This document shows, in pieces, positions 26,143 to 34,732 of a stretch of DNA of 64,000 nucleotides. Within the stretch, counting starts at the first letter, position 1. Each line of letters starts with the position of its first letter. A program made the position numbers and the translations under genes. The DNA comes from Leisingera methylohalidivorans DSM 14336 (lineage in GTDB: Bacteria > Pseudomonadota > Alphaproteobacteria > Rhodobacterales > Rhodobacteraceae): contig NC_023135.1 in NCBI RefSeq assembly GCF_000511355.1, forward strand, positions 4,020,838 through 4,084,837, read 5' to 3'. The notes below the pieces were generated by a model that saw nothing but the letters and a program-made list of their open reading frames with translations, made no database searches and was not told the origin of the DNA.

Positions 26143-27645
26143 ATGTATGATGCCAATCACCTGATCCGCCTGCTGCGCCAGTCGTCGCTGGGGCGCGACG
26201 ATGATGTTTTTGCCCGGCAGCCGGATGGCGGCACGGTCACTTTCGGGGCGCTGTTTGCGGGTGCGGAGCGGATGGCGGCGGCATTGGCGGCGCAGGGCGT
26301 GCGGCCCGGGGACCGGGTGGCAGTGCAGGTGCAGAAAACCATTCAAGCGATCGAACTGTACCTCGGCACCGTCATGGCCGGCGGCATCTTCCTGCCTTTG
26401 AACACTGCCTACACCGGGCCTGAGGTGGCCTATTTCGTGGGCGACACAACGCCGCGCGTCGTGATCTGCGATCCCGCGCGGCTGAAGGAGATCCGCACTA
26501 TCTGCGGGGCGGCGCAGGTTCTGACGCTGGATGCGGCGGGGCAGGGATCTTTGCGCGATCTGGCGGACGGGCAGCCCGGGTTTGACCCCGTTGCCCGCGA
26601 ACCGGATGATCTGGCAGCGATCCTCTACACCTCCGGCACCACCGGCCGCTCCAAAGGCGCGATGCTGAGCCATGAAAACCTGGCGTCCAACTCGCTGACC
26701 CTTAGGGATTATTGGCAGTTCACCAAAGAAGACGTGCTGATCCACGCCTTGCCGATTTTCCACACTCACGGGCTGTTTGTGGCGACCAATGTGGCGCTGT
26801 TTTCGGGGGCCCAGGTGGTGTTCCTGCCTATGTTCGATGCCGATGCGATCCTGCAGGCAATGCCCTCCGCCACGGCGCTGATGGGGGTGCCGACCTTTTA
26901 CACCCGCTTGCTGGCGGATGAGCGCCTTACGAAAGAGCGGGCCGCGAACATGCGTCTGTTCATTTCCGGTTCCGCGCCTTTGCTGGTAGACACCCACGAG
27001 CAATGGGAGGCCCGCACCGGCCACCGCATTCTGGAACGCTACGGGATGACCGAAACCAATATGAGCACCTCGAACCCCTATAACGGAGAGCGCAGGGCCG
27101 GCACCGTTGGTTTCCCGTTACCCGGGGTCGAAGCGCGGGTGATGCAGGACGGCACCGAAGTGCCGGCCGGAAACATCGGGGGTCTGGAAGTGCGCGGGCC
27201 GAACGTGTTCCAGGGCTATTGGCAGATGCCGGAGAAAACCGCCGAGGAACTGCAGGCGGACGGCTGGTTCATCACCGGCGACTTGGCCAGGATTGACGCC
27301 GATGGCTATGTAACAATCGTTGGCCGCGAGAAGGATCTGATCATCACCGGCGGGTTCAACGTCTATCCCAAGGAGGTGGAGAGCCTGATCGACGATCTGC
27401 CCGGCGTGCTGGAAAGCGCGGTGATCGGCGCTCCGCATCCCGACTTTGGCGAGGCCGTGGTGGCTGTTGTGGTGCTGGAAAATGAGGGGACCAGCGCGGA
27501 GGCCATCATGGCGTCGCTGGCCGGCCGCTTGGCCAAGTTCAAGCAGCCCAAGGAAATCATTCTGCTGGACGCCCTGCCGCGCAACACCATGGGCAAGGTG
27601 CAAAAGAAAGCCCTGCGCGACCAATGCGCAGGGCTGTTTGGGTAA
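26143..27645 (+). CDS. matB: Malonyl-CoA synthetase (acyl-CoA synthetase family)
   Basis: An AMP-forming ANL-superfamily ligase of 500 residues that converts malonate to malonyl-CoA. Core motifs: AILYTSGTTGRSKGAMLSHE (P-loop), ERYGMTETNMSTSNPY, GWFITGDLARIDADGYVTIV and, near the C-terminus, PRNTMGKVQKKALR with the catalytic Lys. NPYNGERRAGTVGFPLPGV agrees with MatB rather than acetyl-CoA synthetase. No mat decarboxylase or transporter gene is adjacent, so it may supply malonyl-CoA alone. The gene is divergent from the EamA permease. Confidence 0.9.
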   Translation: MYDANHLIRLLRQSSLGRDDDVFARQPDGGTVTFGALFAGAERMAAALAAQGVRPGDRVAVQVQKTIQAIELYLGTVMAGGIFLPLNTAYTGPEVAYFVGDTTPRVVICDPARLKEIRTICGAAQVLTLDAAGQGSLRDLADGQPGFDPVAREPDDLAAILYTSGTTGRSKGAMLSHENLASNSLTLRDYWQFTKEDVLIHALPIFHTHGLFVATNVALFSGAQVVFLPMFDADAILQAMPSATALMGVPTFYTRLLADERLTKERAANMRLFISGSAPLLVDTHEQWEARTGHRILERYGMTETNMSTSNPYNGERRAGTVGFPLPGVEARVMQDGTEVPAGNIGGLEVRGPNVFQGYWQMPEKTAEELQADGWFITGDLARIDADGYVTIVGREKDLIITGGFNVYPKEVESLIDDLPGVLESAVIGAPHPDFGEAVVAVVVLENEGTSAEAIMASLAGRLAKFKQPKEIILLDALPRNTMGKVQKKALRDQCAGLFG

Positions 27646-27705
27646 GCGGCAACGGCCAGTACCGGTGTCCGCGGGTGCAACCCGTGCCGAAGGCGGCACA
27701 GCCGT

Positions 27706-28344
27706 CTACTGCAGATGCGCCTCTGCGTGGGCCTCTTCCTCGCGCCGTTCGCGGAGCGCCTGCACCAGGATCTGGAAGGCCGAACTGAGGAATAGACCGG
27801 CCATGATCCCCGCCACAATCAGGTCCGGCCAGCCAGTGGCTGTCCCCCAGACTCCCAGCGCCGCAATCATCACCGCGACATTGCCGATCGCATCATTGCG
27901 CGAACACAGCCAGACCGAGCGCACATTGGCGTCGCCGTCCTTGTAGCGCGCCAGTAACATCACCGAAATCAAGTTCGCCGCCAGCGCCATAAATCCGATT
28001 ACACCCATGATATGCGCTTGCGGCACACCGACATAAAACACCTGATACACCGTGGAGCCGAACACCCAGGCCCCCATCAGCAACAGGCTGATCCCCTTGC
28101 CCAGTGCCGCCAGCGCCCGGGTGCGCAGGGTTGCCCCGATCACCGCCAGAGAAATGCCATAGGTCAGCGCGTCGCCCAGAAAATCCAGCGCGTCTGCTTT
28201 CAGCGCCTGGCTGCCGGACAGCTGGCCAGCCCCCATTTCCACCGCGAACATCCCGGCGTTGATGGCGATCACCAGCCAAAGCCTGCGTTTGTAGTCCGCA
28301 GATACCCCGTCGAATTTTGCTTCATGGTTGCAGCAGCCTGCCAT
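27706..28344 (-). CDS. Cation-diffusion-facilitator type metal exporter
   Basis: A 212-residue membrane protein with six helices. The cytosolic N-terminus MAGCCNHEAKF holds Cys and His that could bind metal. The first CDF metal site is seen in LKADALDFLGDALTYGISL, and the second near RNDAIGNVAVMIAA. The likely role is efflux of zinc, cadmium or a similar divalent metal. The start at 28344 has GAGGACAAGTGAA upstream. A MerR gene is divergent, with a MerR-type promoter directed at this gene, so induction by metal is likely. It lacks the long C-terminal domain of larger CDFs. Confidence 0.9.
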   Translation of the reverse strand: MAGCCNHEAKFDGVSADYKRRLWLVIAINAGMFAVEMGAGQLSGSQALKADALDFLGDALTYGISLAVIGATLRTRALAALGKGISLLLMGAWVFGSTVYQVFYVGVPQAHIMGVIGFMALAANLISVMLLARYKDGDANVRSVWLCSRNDAIGNVAVMIAALGVWGTATGWPDLIVAGIMAGLFLSSAFQILVQALRERREEEAHAEAHLQ

Positions 28345-28374
28345 TTCACTTGTCCTCAATTCTGATTCGGGATC

Positions 28375-28405
28375 AACCTAAGGGCTCTAGTCACTAGAGC
28401 TTCAA
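28375..28405 (-). promoter_or_regulatory. MerR-type promoter/operator for the metal exporter
   Basis: On the minus strand TTGAAG (28405-28400) and TAGGTT (28380-28375) are separated by 19 bp, the over-long spacer of MerR-regulated promoters. The spacer contains the 15-bp palindrome CTCTAGTGACTAGAG (28385-28399). Activator-induced DNA distortion at such spacers is established for MerR, ZntR and CueR. Transcription would run into the CDF exporter. Confidence 0.85.
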
Positions 28406-28416
28406 GAGGTTTTGCG

Positions 28417-28833
28417 ATGTTTTCCATCGGCCAGCTGTCCAAGGCCACCGGCGTGAAGGTGCCCACCATCCGCTACTACGAGGAAATCGGCCTGCTGCCA
28501 TCGCCGGGCCGCAATGCCGGCAACCAGCGGCGTTACGGGCAGGACGGGATGGATGCGCTGGGGTTCATCAAGCACGCCCGCGACCTTGGGTTTTCACTGG
28601 AGGACATCAAGCTGCTGATGGGGCTGGACGGCCAACTGGGCGACGACTGCGCCGCGGCAGACCGCATCGCCCGCAGCCAGCTTGCCAATATCCGCGACCG
28701 CATCCGCAAACTGGAACAGCTGGCCTCGGAGCTGGAGCGGATCAGCCACCTCTGCGACGGCGGCAACGGCGGCTGCTGCAAGGTGCTGACCGCGCTCGGC
28801 GATCACAGCCAATGCGCCACAAATCACGACTAG
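28417..28833 (+). CDS. MerR-family metal-responsive regulator (ZntR/CadR/PbrR-like)
   Basis: A 138-residue activator. The MerR helix-turn-helix reads MFSIGQLSKATGVKVPTIRY (residues 1-20), then YEEIGLLPSP and a wing with NQRRY. A long dimerisation helix follows. Metal-ligand candidates are Cys78 in DDCAAAD, Cys113 and Cys120/121 in CDGGNGGCC, matching the spacing of ZntR (79, 114, 124). This suggests a +2 metal such as Zn, Cd or Pb, not Cu+. Divergent from the CDF exporter, which it should activate. Confidence 0.93.
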   Translation: MFSIGQLSKATGVKVPTIRYYEEIGLLPSPGRNAGNQRRYGQDGMDALGFIKHARDLGFSLEDIKLLMGLDGQLGDDCAAADRIARSQLANIRDRIRKLEQLASELERISHLCDGGNGGCCKVLTALGDHSQCATNHD

Positions 28834-28876
28834 CCTGCGCAGGCATGCGGGCATTCAGCCTATTTAGTGCCTGTTT

Positions 28877-29977
28877 TCAGCCGATGTGGCCCTGATTCTC
28901 GCCAATCTGGCCGCGATGCAGCAGCAGGTGGTCCAGAATCACGCAAGCCATCATCGCTTCGGCCACCGGCACCGCGCGGATGCCGACGCAGGGGTCGTGA
29001 CGGCCCTTGGTGATGACTTCCACGGCCGAGCCGTCCTTACGGATCGACTGGCGCGGGGTGAGAATCGACGATGTCGGCTTCACCGCAAAGCGCACAACCA
29101 CGTCCTGCCCGGTAGAAATCCCGCCCAGAATGCCGCCGGCGTGGTTGGAGGAATACTCAGGACCGTTTTTTCCCATGAAGATCTCATCGGCGTTTTCCGA
29201 ACCCTTGAGCCGGGCCGCATTCATGCCCTCGCCGATCTCCACGCCCTTCACAGCGTTGATTGACATCATTGCGGCCGCCAGGTCGGTGTCAAGCTTGCCA
29301 TAAACCGGCGCGCCGATCCCTGCAGGGATACCCCGGGCGACAACCTCAACCACAGCGCCAACCGAGTCATGCGCCTTGCGAAGGGACTGCAGATAGTCCT
29401 CCCACTCCTGCACCGCACCAGCGTCGGGGATCCAGAAATCATTCTGTTCGATCGCGTCCCAGTCGAACCGGCTGCGATCGATTTCCAGCTCACCCATTCG
29501 GGTCATATAGCCCTTGATCTCCAGCCCCGGCGCTAGCGCCTTGATTGCTTCACGTGCAACACCGCCGGCCGCAACCCGCGCCGCGGTTTCGCGTGCCGAA
29601 GACCGCCCGCCGCCGCGGTAGTCGCGGTTGCCGTATTTCTGGAAATAGGTGATGTCGGCATGGCCCGGACGGAAGGTCTGGGAAATTTCACCGTAATCCT
29701 TGGACCGCTGGTCGGTGTTTTCGATCATCAGCTGGATCGGCGTGCCGGTGGACATGCCGTCGAACACGCCGGACAGGATCTTCACCGCATCCGGTTCATT
29801 CCGCTGGGTGGTGTTCTTGTTCTGGCCGGGACGGCGTTTGTCGAGCCACTGCTGCAGCATTTCCGGTTCCAGCGGCACATTCGGCGGACAGCCGTCCACG
29901 GTGGCGCCAAGCGCAGGCCCGTGGCTTTCGCCCCAGGTGGTGACACGGAAGAGGTGTCCAAAGCTGTTCATCGACAT
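28877..29977 (-). CDS. aroC: Chorismate synthase
   Basis: Last step of the shikimate pathway: EPSP to chorismate with reduced FMN. The 366 residues show the three family signatures [31 protein letters not shown] with [20 protein letters not shown], and [16 protein letters not shown], with [11 protein letters not shown]. The start was set at 29977 ([10 protein letters not shown]) downstream of AAGGAGACC; ATG at 29971 is equally compatible. It appears to be alone on its transcript; the convergent MerR gene ends 43 bp away. Confidence 0.97.
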   Translation of the reverse strand: MSMNSFGHLFRVTTWGESHGPALGATVDGCPPNVPLEPEMLQQWLDKRRPGQNKNTTQRNEPDAVKILSGVFDGMSTGTPIQLMIENTDQRSKDYGEISQTFRPGHADITYFQKYGNRDYRGGGRSSARETAARVAAGGVAREAIKALAPGLEIKGYMTRMGELEIDRSRFDWDAIEQNDFWIPDAGAVQEWEDYLQSLRKAHDSVGAVVEVVARGIPAGIGAPVYGKLDTDLAAAMMSINAVKGVEIGEGMNAARLKGSENADEIFMGKNGPEYSSNHAGGILGGISTGQDVVVRFAVKPTSSILTPRQSIRKDGSAVEVITKGRHDPCVGIRAVPVAEAMMACVILDHLLLHRGQIGENQGHIG

Positions 29978-30146
29978 GAAGCGCGGTCTCCTTTGCGGGA
30001 CGTGCTTACCCGTCCCGGCGCAACGCCTCAAGGGGCATCCGTTGCCGCAGCGGCGCTGTCTGTCAGCAGACGCCCGCGAACATCCCTTGCAAACAAGGCC
30101 GCGCACAGGCTCAAGGGTTAACAGGGCAGAAAGGACAGCGAGTCAC

Positions 30147-30176
30147 ACCAAATGTTTCGCGCGCGAAACATTTGGT
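30147..30176. repeat. 30-bp perfect palindrome with GCGCGC centre
   Basis: The half-site ACCAAATGTTTCGCG is followed by its exact reverse complement. It lies between the start of aroC (29977) and the thiamine riboswitch (30291). No T-tract follows on either strand, so an operator or protein-binding site is more likely than a terminator. The inner TGTTTC/GAAACA arms resemble the chromosomal parS site, but the centre here is two bases longer. Confidence 0.7.
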
Positions 30177-30290
30177 CAGTATTGATGACCTATTATTGGG
30201 GTGCCGCAGGGCAGTCCGGACGCCCTGAACACCAAGGTCAGACGGGCCTTCTGCTTGTCTTTCCTTGCACTAAACTCTAAGGTCCGCGCG

Positions 30291-30362
30291 ACCTCGGGGT
30301 GCGCGGCAGCGCTGAGATGACACCCGTTGAACCTGAACCGGATCACACCGGCGGAGGGAAGG
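30291..30362 (+). ncRNA. TPP riboswitch (THI element)
   Basis: Conserved core pieces occur in order: CTCGGGGTGC, GCTGAGATGACACC, CCGTTGAACCTGAACCGGAT and CACCGGCGGAGGGAAGGT, closed by ACCT/AGGT. This is the thiamine-pyrophosphate-binding fold. It precedes thiB by 46 bp, so TPP should shut off synthesis of the thiamine transporter, probably at translation initiation. Confidence 0.96.
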
Positions 30363-30408
30363 TACTGGACAGCCTCCACCCTTGCCCAAAGCCGCAAAGG
30401 AGGATGGC

Positions 30409-31386
30409 ATGAAACATCTTGCATTTGCAGCGGGACTGCTTGGCGCCTCGGCAGCTTTTGCCGAAACGCCCGAACTCACCGTTTATACATACGACAGCTT
30501 TGTCTCCGACTGGGGCCCCGGCCCGGCAGTCGAAAAAGCGTTCGAAGCGGTCTGCGGCTGCGATTTGAAGCTGGTCGGTGCGGGCGACGGCGCCGCGCTC
30601 TTGGCGCGGGTGAAGCTGGAAGGTGAACGGTCCGACGCCGATGTGGTGCTGGGGCTCGACACCAACCTGACCGCCGCAGCCAAGCAAACCGGCCTGTTTG
30701 CCGAGCATGCGGTCAGTGCCGAATATGCGCTGCCGGTCGAATGGAACGACGCGACATTCGTGCCGTATGACTGGGGCTATTTCGCCTTTGTCCATAACGC
30801 TGATGCAGCGGCGCCCGCGGACTTCAGGGCACTGGCCGCCAGCGACAAAAAAATCGTCATCCAGGACCCGCGCTCATCAACCCCCGGTCTGGGTTTGCTC
30901 ATGTGGGTCAAGGCCGCTTATGGCGACGAGGCGCCGGAAATCTGGACGGGCCTGTCAGACAACATCGTGACCGTGACCAAGGGCTGGTCCGAGGCATACG
31001 GTATGTTTCTCGAAGGCGAGGCCGACATGGTGCTCTCCTACACCACCTCGCCCGCCTATCACCTGATCGCCGAGGAAGACGGTTCCAAATCAGCAGCCGC
31101 TTTCGACGAAGGCCATTACATGCAGGTCGAAGTTGCGGGCAAGCTGGCAAACACCGATCAGCCTGAGCTGGCCGATCAGTTCCTGGCCTTCATGGTGTCC
31201 GACGCCTTTCAGTCGATCATTCCGACTACCAACTGGATGTATCCTGCCGTGACACCGGCAGCGGGTCTGCCGGAGGGTTTTGAGACGCTGATCGCGCCGG
31301 AGAAATCGCTGCTGCTGAGCGAGACTGAAGCGGCAGAATTGCGGGATGCGGCGCTGGGCGAATGGCTGGACACGCTCAGCCAGTAA
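30409..31386 (+). CDS. thiB: Thiamine ABC transporter substrate-binding protein
   Basis: A 325-residue periplasmic protein that captures thiamine, TMP and TPP. A Sec signal peptide (MKHLAFAAGLLGASAAFA) is cleaved before ETPELTVYTYDSFVSDWGPG, a typical ThiB start. Later features are VVLGLDTNLTAAAKQTGLFA and VPYDWGYFAFVHN. The start at 30409 follows AAAGGAGGATGGC; an upstream frame to 30382 is not required. It is the first gene of thiBPQ under the TPP riboswitch. Confidence 0.96.
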   Translation: MKHLAFAAGLLGASAAFAETPELTVYTYDSFVSDWGPGPAVEKAFEAVCGCDLKLVGAGDGAALLARVKLEGERSDADVVLGLDTNLTAAAKQTGLFAEHAVSAEYALPVEWNDATFVPYDWGYFAFVHNADAAAPADFRALAASDKKIVIQDPRSSTPGLGLLMWVKAAYGDEAPEIWTGLSDNIVTVTKGWSEAYGMFLEGEADMVLSYTTSPAYHLIAEEDGSKSAAAFDEGHYMQVEVAGKLANTDQPELADQFLAFMVSDAFQSIIPTTNWMYPAVTPAAGLPEGFETLIAPEKSLLLSETEAAELRDAALGEWLDTLSQ

Positions 31387-32918
31387 GCGCCTTTCCTGGA
31401 ATCAGCGCGGCACTGCTTGTCGTCGCGCTGATCTTGGGAACCTTGGGTGCTGTGGCACTCAGGGCCGAGGCCGGAACCGGATTGGGTGCCAGCGACTGGG
31501 CGGCGTTGCGGTTCACGCTCGCTCAGGCCAGCCTGTCGGCGCTGCTGAGCGTCGGTCTGGCGGTTCCCGTGGCCCGCGCACTGGCGCGGCGGCGGTTTCC
31601 GGGGCGGGCTCTGCTGATTGCCCTGCTCGGCGCCCCCTTCATCCTGCCAGTGATCGTCGCCATTCTGGGCCTGCTGGCGGTGTTTGGCCGGGCTGGCTGG
31701 CTGAGCAGCTTTTTCGGCCTGCTCGGGCTGGAGCCGGTGCAAATTTACGGCCTGCACGGGGTGGTCCTGGCGCATGTCTTCTTCAATCTGCCGCTGGCCA
31801 CTCGGCTGATCCTGCAGGGCTGGCAGGAAATACCGGCTGAACGCTTCCGGTTGGCAGCGCAATTGAAGGCCGGGCCGTTGGCGATGTGGCGGTTGCTGGA
31901 AGGACCCATGCTGAGGCGGGTGGCGCCGGGTGCTTTGGCTGTCGTTTTTGCCATCTGCCTTTCCAGCTTTGCGGTTGCGCTGACCCTTGGCGGCGGCCCC
32001 AGGGCGACCACGATCGAGCTCGCGATCTACCAGGCATTCCGATTTGATTTCGATCTGGGCCGCGCCGCGCTTTTGTCGGGGGTGCAGTTGCTGCTGACCG
32101 GCGCTGCGGCACTGGCGGCGCTGCGGGTGTCGGCAGGCGAAGGTTTCGGCGCCGGCCTTGACCGCGCGGTGCGGCGCTGGGACGGGCAGGGGGCTGCGGC
32201 GCGCTGTCTTGACGCCGCCTGGATCGCTCTTTCAGCCGGTTTCCTGTTGCTGCCGCTGGCAGCGATTGTGCTGTCTGGACTGCCCGGCCTTGCTGATTTG
32301 AACAGCACGGTATGGCGGGCCGCGGGAAATTCCATCCTGGTGGCTGCAATCAGCACTGTGATCCTTTTGGGGTTGGCTTTGCCAATGGCGGCTGCCACTG
32401 CGGCTGGCCGGAACAGCCTGACCGAATTGTCGGGCATACTTGGCCTTGCGGCTTCCCCTTTGGTGATCGGTACCGGGCTGTTCATTCTGATCTACCCGGT
32501 TGCAGACCCCTTTGCCCTGGCGCTGCCGGTCACCGCATTGGTCAATGCGGTGATGGCGCTGCCTTTTGCCATGCGTATCCTGGTCCCGCGGGCGCGGGAG
32601 GTGCTGGGCCGCTATGGCCGGTTGTCGCTGTCGCTGGATATGCAGGGCTGGGCCTTTGTGCGCCGGGTCTATCTGCCCCGGATGCGCGCACAGACCGGAT
32701 TTGCCGCGGGTTTGGCCGCGGCCCTGTCGATGGGGGATCTGGGTGTGGTGGCGTTGTTTGCCGATCCAGATTTCGCCACTCTGCCCTTGCAAATCTACCG
32801 GCTGATGGGGGCATACCGGATGGAAGCGGCGGCAGGGGCAGCGCTCCTCTTGCTGGTGCTCTCGATGGGGGCGTTCTGGATTTTGGACCGCGGAGGGCGC
32901 TGGCATGCTGAAGCTTGA
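31362..32918 (+). CDS. thiP: Thiamine ABC transporter permease
   Basis: A 518-residue inner-membrane permease with about twelve helices in two homologous halves, each carrying a cytosolic EAA-like loop (for example LILQGWQEIPAERFRLAAQL). ThiP is the fused-permease type. The ATG at 31362 overlaps the end of thiB by 25 bp, consistent with translational coupling; later start codons would remove part of the first helix. It overlaps thiQ by 14 bp. The central linker contains LDRAVRRWDGQGAAARCLDA between halves. Confidence 0.93.
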   Translation: MAGHAQPVSAFPGISAALLVVALILGTLGAVALRAEAGTGLGASDWAALRFTLAQASLSALLSVGLAVPVARALARRRFPGRALLIALLGAPFILPVIVAILGLLAVFGRAGWLSSFFGLLGLEPVQIYGLHGVVLAHVFFNLPLATRLILQGWQEIPAERFRLAAQLKAGPLAMWRLLEGPMLRRVAPGALAVVFAICLSSFAVALTLGGGPRATTIELAIYQAFRFDFDLGRAALLSGVQLLLTGAAALAALRVSAGEGFGAGLDRAVRRWDGQGAAARCLDAAWIALSAGFLLLPLAAIVLSGLPGLADLNSTVWRAAGNSILVAAISTVILLGLALPMAAATAAGRNSLTELSGILGLAASPLVIGTGLFILIYPVADPFALALPVTALVNAVMALPFAMRILVPRAREVLGRYGRLSLSLDMQGWAFVRRVYLPRMRAQTGFAAGLAAALSMGDLGVVALFADPDFATLPLQIYRLMGAYRMEAAAGAALLLLVLSMGAFWILDRGGRWHAEA

Positions 32919-33597
32919 GAATTGCCGTATCATGAACGGCGGCTATGCGGTGGAGGCGGATCTGGAGATTGCGCCGGGTGCCTGCGTCGCGGTGATCGGG
33001 CCTTCGGGTGCCGGGAAGTCCACGCTGGTGGAGGCGGTGGCCGGCTTCCTGCCCGTCACCCGCGGGCGCATTTCCTGGAACGGCTCGGACCTGACCAGCA
33101 GGGCGCCAGGCAAGCGGCCGGTCGCCATGCTGTTTCAGGACGGCAATCTGTTTCCGCATCTGACCGTGGCGCAGAACGTCGGCCTGGGGCTGCATGCGAA
33201 CCTGCGGCTCAATCAGGCGGAGTGGCAAACGATTGACGCAGCGCTGATCCGGGTTGGCCTTGGCGGCATGGGGGGGCGAAAACCAGCGGCGCTGTCCGGC
33301 GGGCAGCAAAGCCGGGTGGCCCTGGCGCGGGTGCTGGTGCAGGGCCGCGATATTCTGCTGCTGGATGAACCTTTTGCAGCACTTGGCCCGGCTTTGAAGG
33401 CCGGGATGCTGGATCTGGTGGCGGAACTGGCGCGCGAAAGCGGGGCGACCGTGCTGATGGTCAGCCACGACCCGAATGACGCGCGCCGGATTGCGGGCCA
33501 AGTGGTGATTGTGGCGGATGGCAAGGCGCATCCGCCGCAGGGGACGGCGGAATTGCTGGACAATCCGCCGCCCGCGCTAAAGGCGTATTTGGGCTAA
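32905..33597 (+). CDS. thiQ: Thiamine ABC transporter ATPase
   Basis: A 230-residue ABC ATPase. Walker A is VIGPSGAGKSTLVEAV, the Q-loop region AMLFQDGNLFPHLTV, the signature LSGGQQSRVALARVL, Walker B ILLLDEPFAALGPALKAG and the switch His in MVSHDPNDA. Length and position after thiP identify ThiQ. Its stop overlaps that of the convergent ribH gene: TAA ends at 33597 and the ribH stop begins at 33594, leaving no terminator space. Confidence 0.96.
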   Translation: MLKLENCRIMNGGYAVEADLEIAPGACVAVIGPSGAGKSTLVEAVAGFLPVTRGRISWNGSDLTSRAPGKRPVAMLFQDGNLFPHLTVAQNVGLGLHANLRLNQAEWQTIDAALIRVGLGGMGGRKPAALSGGQQSRVALARVLVQGRDILLLDEPFAALGPALKAGMLDLVAELARESGATVLMVSHDPNDARRIAGQVVIVADGKAHPPQGTAELLDNPPPALKAYLG

Positions 33598-34031
33598 GCG
33601 GCCTGCACCGCAGCCCGCGTATTACCGATCATCAGTGCAGCATTGGCAGCTTCGCGGCCCTTGTCCACGAAATGCGCGCGGTAGATCGCGTTGTGATGCT
33701 CGGTTTCCTGATACTGATGCGGTGTCAGCGACACCGACAGCACCGGCACACCGGTGTCCATTCCGGCGCGCATCAGGCCGTCGACCACCGCTTGCGCCAC
33801 GAAATCATGCCGGTAGATGCCGCCATCCACCACAAAGGCGGCGCAGGCCACGGCGGCGTATTTGCCGGTTTTGGCCAGTTCCTGCGCCAGCAGCGGCATT
33901 TCAAAGGCACCGGGCACATCGAAAACATCAATCTGATCCGCCGGAATCAGTTGCTGAAATCCTTCCAGCGCACGGTCCACAATATCGGCGTGCCATTGCG
34001 CCTTGATGAAGGCATAGCGGGTGTGTGTCAT
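33594..34031 (-). CDS. ribH: 6,7-dimethyl-8-ribityllumazine synthase (RibH2-type)
   Basis: Condenses 5-amino-6-ribitylaminouracil with dihydroxybutanone phosphate, the penultimate riboflavin step. The 145 residues contain the family motif FDVPGAFEMPLLAQELAKTG and HNAIYRAHFVDKGREAANAA. The short N-terminus (RYAFIKAQWHADIV) and YRHDFVAQAVVDGLMRAG match the type-2 enzyme known as RibH2 in Brucella and rhizobia. No other rib gene is adjacent. An FMN riboswitch lies upstream, so FMN controls it separately. Confidence 0.93.
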   Translation of the reverse strand: MTHTRYAFIKAQWHADIVDRALEGFQQLIPADQIDVFDVPGAFEMPLLAQELAKTGKYAAVACAAFVVDGGIYRHDFVAQAVVDGLMRAGMDTGVPVLSVSLTPHQYQETEHHNAIYRAHFVDKGREAANAALMIGNTRAAVQAA

Positions 34032-34122
34032 GTCGTAATCTCCTTTGGCTCTGACACGTCACCCAAGGCGATCACGAACGGCAGGCACGCGCGGGGCTGG
34101 GCAGCCCGAAACGGTCCTGACG

Positions 34123-34268
34123 CACGTTCTCTTCCATCCGGACTGTGACCGTCGGCTCTGGAGTTGCACCAGATCTGCTGACACTTCCGGTTTCCGGAAG
34201 CCGCTCGCGGGCTTGCGGGGCTTGGCCCGCTTACCGCCGGTGGGGAATTCCGCCCCGCCCTGAGAACG
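34123..34268 (-). ncRNA. FMN riboswitch (RFN element)
   Basis: Read on the minus strand the conserved pieces appear in order: TTCTCAGGGCGGGGCGGAAT, CCCCACCGGCGGTAAG, AGCCCGCGAGCG, GTCAGCAGATCTGGTGCAAC, CCAGAGCCGACGGTCACAGT and CCGGATGGAAGAGAACG. This is the complete FMN aptamer. It ends about 90 bp before ribH and should repress it when FMN is plentiful. Confidence 0.97.
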
Positions 34269-34321
34269 GCGGGACTGTGCCAAGCGGAGAAGATTCCTGC
34301 AAGCGGGAATTGCGGGGCAGG

Positions 34322-34618
34322 TCAGGTTTCCACCAGATCATAGTGTCTTATGGTGCGCGACTCGACCAGTTCAGCCTCGGCGGGGTCGATGTGCGGACTG
34401 GTGTAATCCTCGCCGGCAAAGGCCTTGAGCGATGCCAGGTCATTCCACACCATCACAAAGCTGAACTCCCGCGGGGTTTCGGCGCGCGGCGCGCCGGGCA
34501 GGACGGAAACGATGCCAGCGGTGCCTTTCATCAACGGAATGGCGGTTTCATGGAAGAACTTGCTGAACTCGGCTTCCTTGCCGGGCCGGATGACAACCTG
34601 GAATACCCGCATGATCAT
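34322..34618 (-). CDS. Antibiotic-biosynthesis-monooxygenase (ABM) domain protein
   Basis: A 98-residue dimeric-ferredoxin-like protein. The pattern MRVFQVVIRPGKEAEFSKFF, GTAGIVSVLPGA and FSFVMVWNDLASLKAFAGED matches stand-alone ABM-domain proteins. Many are cofactor-free monooxygenases or of unknown role; no catalytic residue can be named here. The ATG at 34618 has AGGGA upstream; ATG 34612 is also possible. It is divergent from the GST gene. Confidence 0.82.
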   Translation of the reverse strand: MIMRVFQVVIRPGKEAEFSKFFHETAIPLMKGTAGIVSVLPGAPRAETPREFSFVMVWNDLASLKAFAGEDYTSPHIDPAEAELVESRTIRHYDLVET

Positions 34619-34732
34619 TTGGGGTCCCTCCCTTCACTGGTGACGCGGGCCCAGCATAGCACAGGGCTGTGATTGGCCCTTCCACCCGGCTGGACTTGCA
34701 GTAGTCTGCTGCAAAACAAAGGAGGATTTTCC

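Noticed and set aside
30147-30176. The palindrome as a true parS site.
   Set aside because: The centre is two bases longer than in the parS consensus, which should disrupt ParB spacing. It is kept only as an unexplained palindrome.
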